Shown here piece by piece: positions 59,758 through 64,000 of a stretch of DNA of 64,000 nt. Where the stretch lies: NCBI GenBank assembly GCA_963800975.1, contig CAWDDB010000005.1, forward strand, positions 286,353 to 350,352, given 5' to 3'. Source of the DNA: JALYGY01 sp963800975. Its GTDB lineage: Bacteria; Actinomycetota; Rubrobacteria; Rubrobacterales; Rubrobacteraceae. The notes below the pieces were generated by a model, which was not told the DNA's origin, made no database searches, and worked only from the letters and a program-made list of their open reading frames with translations. How positions within the stretch are numbered: the stretch's first letter is position 1; every line of letters begins with the position of its first letter. A program made the translations under genes and the position numbers.

Positions 59758-59821
59758 TTAGAGTTTTTACTCTAACTGCACTATAGGGCAGCCGCCGCCG
59801 GCTGTCAAGAGCAATTGCTCT
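59758..59821 (-). promoter_or_regulatory. TetR promoter with two palindromic operators
   Basis: On the minus strand TTGACA (59808-59803), a 17-bp spacer and TATAGT (59785-59780) form a near-consensus promoter. Operator 1 (59758-59775) is TTAGAGT-TTTT-ACTCTAA, downstream of the -10. Operator 2 (59808-59821) is AGAGCAATTGCTCT, perfect, abutting the -35. Both share the halves AGAG and CTCT. Confidence 0.78.
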
Positions 59822-59892
59822 AATTTTTCTGTAGGTTGGGGAGTACAGGGCTACGGTCGGACTTCGGGGCTGACGGTTCGGGGATCGCGCCG

Positions 59893-59898
59893 TAGAAT
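59893..59898 (+). promoter_or_regulatory. TAGAAT -10 box for leaderless mutS
   Basis: TAGAAT is six bases before the mutS ATG. No Shine-Dalgarno sequence lies between them (AGCTCC). The spacing is identical to that at 20917 and 62662. Confidence 0.6.
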
Positions 59899-59904
59899 AG
59901 CTCC

Positions 59905-62259
59905 ATGTTAGGACGCTACGCCGAGCTCAAAGCCCAGCTTCCCCGGGGCACGGTCCTCTTCTACCAGGTGGGCACCTTCTTCGAGACCTTCGAGGAGGAC
60001 GCGAAGACGATCTCGCGCGAGCTCTCGATCCGGCTGACGAGCCGCGAGGCTGCCGGGGAGGGCAGGGTGCCGCTCGCGGGCGTGCCTGGCCACGCGTTGC
60101 AGGAGCACGTCGCGGTGTTGCTGAGGAAGGGGCATTCGGTTGCGATTGCCGAGCAGCGGCCGCACCCGACCAGGCCCAAGCAATTCACGCGGGAGGTCAC
60201 GCGCATACTTACGCCCGGGACCGTTATCGAGGACAACGTGCTCTCGGCCGGGCGGGCGAACTACCTGGCCGCGGTACACGTCAGGGACGGGATGGCTGGG
60301 ATAGCCATCGTCGAGGCCTCGACGGGCGAGTTCACGGGGACCGAGGTAAGGGAGGAGGACCTCTCGGCCGAGCTGGAACGCTGGTCGCCGCGGGAGCTGG
60401 TCGTCCCGGAGCGGACGGCGGCGGAGGATCTGCCCAAGGTGGTGGCCGCCATCAGCCCGGCGCCGCGCTGGACCTTCGAGCCCTCGGCCGGGGAGAAGGC
60501 GCTGACGCGCCACTTCGGGGTCTCGGGCCTCAAGGGGTACGGGCTGGACGGGAGGCCCGCGCTCGTCGGGGCGGCCGGGGCCCTGATCCAGTACCTCTCC
60601 GCCACGCGTGGCGGGAGCCCGCCCGAGCAGGTCGTCAACTTCAGGCCATACGACCCGGGGTCGGGGATGGTCCTCGACTCGGCGACGCGGCGCAACCTCG
60701 GCCTGGACGAGCTGATCTCTACGATAGACCGCACGCGCACGCCGATGGGCCAGCGGGCCCTCCGGCGCTGGCTCGAGCGGCCGTTGCTGGAGGCGGATCG
60801 CGTAACGCAGCGTCTCGAGGCCGTGGACTCTCTGACGGGCGACTACATGCTGCGCGAGGAGGCGTGCGAGCACCTCGGCCGCATACCGGACATCGAGCGC
60901 ATCGCCACCCGCATCGTCAGGCTCTCCGCCACGCCCAACGATCTGCTCTCGCTCAGGGGGGCGCTCGAGGCCCTGGGTCCCCTCGGGGCGACCCTGGCGG
61001 CCGCGGCCGAGGGGAGTTCTCTAATCGACAGGGCGCTCGCGGCGATGGAGGAGCCGCCGGGGGTGAGGGAGCTCATCGCGGCGGCCATCTCGGAGGAGGA
61101 GGGCGAGATCATCTGCCCCGGGTACTCGGGCGAGCTGGACGAGGCACGCGAGTTCCGCGACGGCGCCCACGACTGGCTGACCCGTTTCGAGACGGGGGAG
61201 AGGCTCAAGACGGGCCTGAAGACGCTCAAGGTCGGCTACCGCGACGGCGAGGGCTACTTTATCGAGGTGGGCGGCAAGGAGACCCACGCCGTGCCGGAGC
61301 GCTACGAGCACCGCAAGGCGCTAAAGCACAACGCCCGCTACGTGACCGTCGAGCTGAAAGAGCACGAGTCCAGGATGCTCACGGCGCGCGACGAGGTCGA
61401 GCGATTGGAGCGCCGGATCCTGGCGGAGGTAAGGGCTGCCGTCAAGGACGCCGCGCCCGAGCTGCAGAAGATAGCCAGGGCGATCGCCGTGGTCGACGTG
61501 GTCGCCTCCTTCGCCACGGCGGCGGTCGAGCTGCGCTACTGCAGGCCCGAGGTAACGGAGGGGCGAGGAATACGGATCGTCGCCGGACGCCACCCCGTCG
61601 TCGAGCACAACACCGAGACGCCCTTCGTGCCCAACGACGCCGGCGTGGACGGCGACTCCAGGCTCCAGATCATCACCGGGCCAAACATGGCCGGCAAGTC
61701 GGTGTACCTGCGCCAGGTCGCCCTCATAGCGCTCCTCGCCCAGACCGGCTCCTACGTCCCCGCCGAGGAGGCCGCGCTCGGGATCGTGGACAGGATCTAC
61801 ACCCGGGTGGGGGCCGAGGACCGGCTCGCGAGCGGGGAGTCGACCTTCATGGTAGAGATGACCGAGGCCGCGAGCATCCTGAACTCCGCGACCGAGAGTT
61901 CGCTCGTGATCCTGGACGAGGTCGGGCGGGGAACATCGACCTACGACGGGATGAGCCTGGCCTGGGCGATAGCCGAGTACCTGCACGACGACGTGCAGTC
62001 CCTGACGCTCTTCGCCACCCACTACCACGAGCTTACTCGCCTGGCCGAGATGCTGCCGGGCTGCCGCAACTACAAGGCAACCGTGGAGGAGATAGGGGGC
62101 GAGATCGTCTTCCTGCACCGCATCGAGACGGGAGCCGAGTCCTCCTCCTACGGCGTCCACGTCGCGCGGCTGGCCGGCCTGCCCCCTCAGGTCACGGAGA
62201 GGGCGGGCGAGATCCTCTCGCGCCTCGAGGCCGAGGGTGTCAAGGACTTCGCCGGATGA
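59905..62259 (+). CDS. mutS: DNA mismatch repair protein MutS
   Basis: A 784-residue MutS, slightly short for the family (usually 800-880). The mismatch-reading motif appears as VGTFFETFEEDA, keeping the Phe-x-Glu pair. The core includes LDSATRRNLGLDELISTIDR; the clamp and lever region is long and helical. The ATPase has ITGPNMAGKSVYLRQVALIA, SGESTFMVEMTEAASILNSA, VILDEVGRGTSTYDGMSLAW and FATHYHELTRLAEMLPG. It recognises base mispairs and recruits MutL, whose gene lies 640 bases on. The start has no ribosome site but carries a TAGAAT box six bases ahead. Confidence 0.95.
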   Translation: MLGRYAELKAQLPRGTVLFYQVGTFFETFEEDAKTISRELSIRLTSREAAGEGRVPLAGVPGHALQEHVAVLLRKGHSVAIAEQRPHPTRPKQFTREVTRILTPGTVIEDNVLSAGRANYLAAVHVRDGMAGIAIVEASTGEFTGTEVREEDLSAELERWSPRELVVPERTAAEDLPKVVAAISPAPRWTFEPSAGEKALTRHFGVSGLKGYGLDGRPALVGAAGALIQYLSATRGGSPPEQVVNFRPYDPGSGMVLDSATRRNLGLDELISTIDRTRTPMGQRALRRWLERPLLEADRVTQRLEAVDSLTGDYMLREEACEHLGRIPDIERIATRIVRLSATPNDLLSLRGALEALGPLGATLAAAAEGSSLIDRALAAMEEPPGVRELIAAAISEEEGEIICPGYSGELDEAREFRDGAHDWLTRFETGERLKTGLKTLKVGYRDGEGYFIEVGGKETHAVPERYEHRKALKHNARYVTVELKEHESRMLTARDEVERLERRILAEVRAAVKDAAPELQKIARAIAVVDVVASFATAAVELRYCRPEVTEGRGIRIVAGRHPVVEHNTETPFVPNDAGVDGDSRLQIITGPNMAGKSVYLRQVALIALLAQTGSYVPAEEAALGIVDRIYTRVGAEDRLASGESTFMVEMTEAASILNSATESSLVILDEVGRGTSTYDGMSLAWAIAEYLHDDVQSLTLFATHYHELTRLAEMLPGCRNYKATVEEIGGEIVFLHRIETGAESSSYGVHVARLAGLPPQVTERAGEILSRLEAEGVKDFAG

Positions 62260-62310
62260 GCCCCGAAGGGGGCGCCGAATACCCCACACGAGATCTGGAG
62301 GCCGAATTCC

Positions 62311-62580
62311 ATGTGTAGGAACATCAGGACGCTCTTCAACTTCGAGCCACAAGCGACCGACGAGGAGATCCATGCCGCCTCTCTGCAGTACGTGAGAAAG
62401 GTGACCGGCTTCAACAAGCCATCGAAGGCCAACGAGGCGGCCTTCTACTCCGCGGTCGAGGACGTCGCCAGGATCTCCGAGCGGTTGCTCGCCTCGCTCG
62501 AGACCACCTCGCCGCCCAGGGACCGGGAGGAAGAGGCGGCCAAGGCGAAGGCGCGCTCGGCACTGCGATTCGGCGGGTGA
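62311..62580 (+). CDS. DUF2277 family protein
   Basis: An 89-residue protein that begins MCRNIRTLFNFEPQATDEEI, the diagnostic start of DUF2277. It continues with AASLQYVRKVTGFNKPSKAN and AVEDVARISERLLASLETTS, and ends in a charged helix. The P-P-R-D-R-E-E-E-A-A tail is typical. Members are small helical proteins with no known function. It lies between mutS and mutL, which may be chance. The ATG follows GATCTGGAGGCCG, with GGAG ten bases upstream. Confidence 0.88.
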   Translation: MCRNIRTLFNFEPQATDEEIHAASLQYVRKVTGFNKPSKANEAAFYSAVEDVARISERLLASLETTSPPRDREEEAAKAKARSALRFGG

Positions 62581-62661
62581 CCGCGCCGACGGTCGCTTCG
62601 CCACCCTCGAGCACGTCGCGGCGTCGCGGATATTGCCGGGTGAGATCGTAGCAAGCGATGC

Positions 62662-62667
62662 TAGAAT
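62662..62667 (+). promoter_or_regulatory. TAGAAT -10 box before the 44-residue ORF
   Basis: TAGAAT lies six bases before a GTG at 62674, the same spacing as at mutS and at the VOC gene at 20929. Confidence 0.5.
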
Positions 62668-62673
62668 CGGACC

Positions 62674-62808
62674 GTGGATGGTCCAGTGCGAAGAACGCGC
62701 CCGACGCCCGAGGAGCAAGGGCTCAAGGAGCGCCTGACGCGCCCTGGCAAGTCGATCAGCAAGCTCCGGCCGGCCGGAAAGTTAGTGATCCTTGAGGTCC
62801 TGGGATAG
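62674..62808 (+). CDS. Possible 44-residue leaderless small protein
   Basis: From the GTG the frame reads VDGPVRRTRPTPEEQGLKER, then L-T-R-P-G-K-S-I-S-K-L-R-P-A-G-K-L-V-I-L-E-V-L-G and TAG. The protein is basic. The S-K-L-R-P-A-G-K-L strand resembles the R-P-S-G-K strand of NfeD-type OB folds, but the rest is missing, so I do not name it. The only reason to accept it is the TAGAAT box at the expected distance. A second stretch before mutL (about 62809-62900) ends L-I-D-G-F-Y-E-F-S-K-E-E-V-A-G-R-stop and may be the remains of the same gene. Confidence 0.35.
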   Translation: MDGPVRRTRPTPEEQGLKERLTRPGKSISKLRPAGKLVILEVLG

Positions 62809-62898
62809 CCAGGCTGTCATCCCCCTTTTATTCAGGGAGCCGGCTTCGGGTCTGATCGACGGCTTCTACGAGTTTTCCAAAGAGGAGGTCGCCGGGCG

Positions 62899-64000
62899 GT
62901 GAGGCTTTTCCCGAGCGTGGTCTCCGAGGAGGCGGTCGGGTACGGCGGACGGGTTCGCGTGCTCGCCCCGGAGGTGGCGCACAGGATCGCCGCCGGCGAG
63001 GTCATAGAGCGCCCGGCCTCGGCCGTCAAGGAGCTCGTCGAGAACGCCCTCGACGCGGGGGCATCCAGGGTCGAGGTCGAGATCGAGGGCGGCGGGATCG
63101 CCCTGATCCGGGCGCGCGACGACGGCTCGGGGATGTCTGCGGGGGACGCCGGCCGGGCGGTCGGGCGGCACGCGACGAGCAAGATCCTGAGCGCGGACGA
63201 CCTGGCTCGCGTGGACACCTTGGGCTTCCGTGGCGAGGCCCTGCACGCCATAGGCGCGGTCTCGTCGCTAACCCTCATCACCCGCGAGCGAGGCGAGGAG
63301 GTGGGCAACCGGGTAGAGGTCTTCGCCGGCGAGACCGTCGCGTCGGCCCCGGCGGCCCACGCCCCTGGGACCACGGTCGAGGTACGGAACCTGTTCCTGA
63401 ACCTGCCGGTGCGTCGGGGTTTTCTGGGGACGGAGCGCTCCGAGGCCAACGCCGTCGCGACGGTCGTCGAGTCGCTGGCGCTCGGCCGGCCCGGCGTGGG
63501 GTTCTCGCTGCGCTCGGAGGGGCGCGGGGTGCTAGCGCTCTCGGCCGCCGCCGGTCTGCGGGAGCGGATCGCGCAGGTACACGGCCTGGAGCTTGCGCGC
63601 ACCCTGGTCGCCCTGGAAGATCCGGTGGTCTGGGGGCTCGTGAGCCCGCTGGCGGTGAGCTTCCCGACGCGGCGGTACACGCACGTGGCGGTCAACGGGC
63701 GGGTCGTCGACACCGACTCCTTCGCGCCCGCGATCTCGAGGGCCTACGCCGACCTGCTGCCCAAGGGGCGCCACCCGGCGGCCTTCCTGCGCCTGGAGCT
63801 AGGTCCCGGCGAGGTGGACGTGAACGTCCACCCGGCCAAGAGCGCCGTCCGTCTGCGCGGTGGCCGCTCCGCCTACCCGCTCGTGGTGGGCACAATCAGG
63901 GCCGCGCTCGCGCCGGAGAGGGACGTCGGGAAAGGCGTGGCACCGGAGGACGAAGCAGCGGAGCTCGTCCCCATCGGGCAGTTCGCCGGCAGGTGCATCG
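62899..64000 (+). CDS. mutL: DNA mismatch repair protein MutL (3' end outside window)
   Basis: The first 367 codons are present. GHKL ATPase motifs: LAPEVAHRIAAGEVIERPAS, AVKELVENALDAGASRVEVE, RARDDGSGMSAGD, HATSKILSADDLARVDTLGF, and RGEALHAIGAVSSLTLITRE. The transducer domain follows, with YTHVAVNGRVVDTDSFAP and VDVNVHPAKSAVRL, whose Lys contacts ATP. It couples MutS mismatch recognition to strand removal. GTG 62899 follows GAGGAGG by ten bases and gives an N-terminal extension of about 18 residues over the usual start. Confidence 0.92.
   Translation, partial: MRLFPSVVSEEAVGYGGRVRVLAPEVAHRIAAGEVIERPASAVKELVENALDAGASRVEVEIEGGGIALIRARDDGSGMSAGDAGRAVGRHATSKILSADDLARVDTLGFRGEALHAIGAVSSLTLITRERGEEVGNRVEVFAGETVASAPAAHAPGTTVEVRNLFLNLPVRRGFLGTERSEANAVATVVESLALGRPGVGFSLRSEGRGVLALSAAAGLRERIAQVHGLELARTLVALEDPVVWGLVSPLAVSFPTRRYTHVAVNGRVVDTDSFAPAISRAYADLLPKGRHPAAFLRLELGPGEVDVNVHPAKSAVRLRGGRSAYPLVVGTIRAALAPERDVGKGVAPEDEAAELVPIGQFAGRCI

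Noticed and set aside
1..64000. tRNA genes, rRNA genes and CRISPR arrays
   Set aside because: I saw no T-loop or acceptor-stem pairing, no rRNA segments and no regularly spaced repeats; a covariance search would settle short tRNAs.

Overview
The window reads as the chromosome of a high-GC Actinomycetota, most like Rubrobacter or a close relative. The reasons are strong G/C third-codon bias, many GTG and TTG starts with AGGAGG-type ribosome sites, F420-linked enzymes (LLM-class and DUF385 oxidoreductases), an LPxTG surface protein, DUF427, DUF2277 and DUF4386 families, and a mutS-mutL locus. The genus is an inference from gene content only. I found no rRNA, tRNA, CRISPR array or prophage.

Layout. 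0-14 kb: a metabolic mosaic of an isochorismatase-type hydrolase and PhoD-like phosphatase, a GNAT enzyme, a PadR-controlled cassette (NTF2-like protein, FAD monooxygenase, F420-type nitroreductase), a membrane LuxR regulator, an acyl-CoA ligase facing an enoyl-CoA hydratase, and a membrane-anchored multicopper oxidase. 14-19 kb: an IclR regulator diverges from an overlapping run of methyltransferase, FAD amine oxidase (frameshifted), methyltransferase, leuC and leuD. 19-25.5 kb: a DUF6438-EVE fusion, an LLM enzyme, two small-fold proteins, an M23 peptidase, an XRE regulator with membrane partner, and a KefB-type antiporter. 25.6-32.3 kb: a three-gene molybdenum hydroxylase operon, an LLM enzyme, a PfpI protein and an IS630 element, nearly all broken by small indels. 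32.5-47 kb: a Met-rich LPxTG protein, a long PAS/GAF/GGDEF/EAL protein (one frameshift), a LolA-like/ABC transporter operon, an aminotransferase, a peroxiredoxin and a PRC-barrel protein. 47-51.3 kb: a non-coding anomalous block, a frameshifted esterase, an RHH regulator and a DUF1996 gene with an in-frame amber codon. 51.3-59.8 kb: two paralogous operons, one apparently MerR-controlled and one TetR-controlled, each pairing a DUF4386 membrane protein with an NAD-dependent epimerase. 59.9-64 kb: mutS, DUF2277, a tiny ORF and mutL (cut by the window end).

The most informative signals are regulatory. Five regulators (PadR, IclR, XRE, RHH, TetR) have a readable dyad or repeat at their own promoter, and a MerR-type dyad with a 19-bp spacer sits before the operon downstream of the MerR gene. 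Three starts share the arrangement TAGAAT, six bases, start codon, with no ribosome site, which points to leaderless transcription. The many single-base indels may partly be assembly errors, but the amber codon, internal deletion and truncations cannot all be explained that way.
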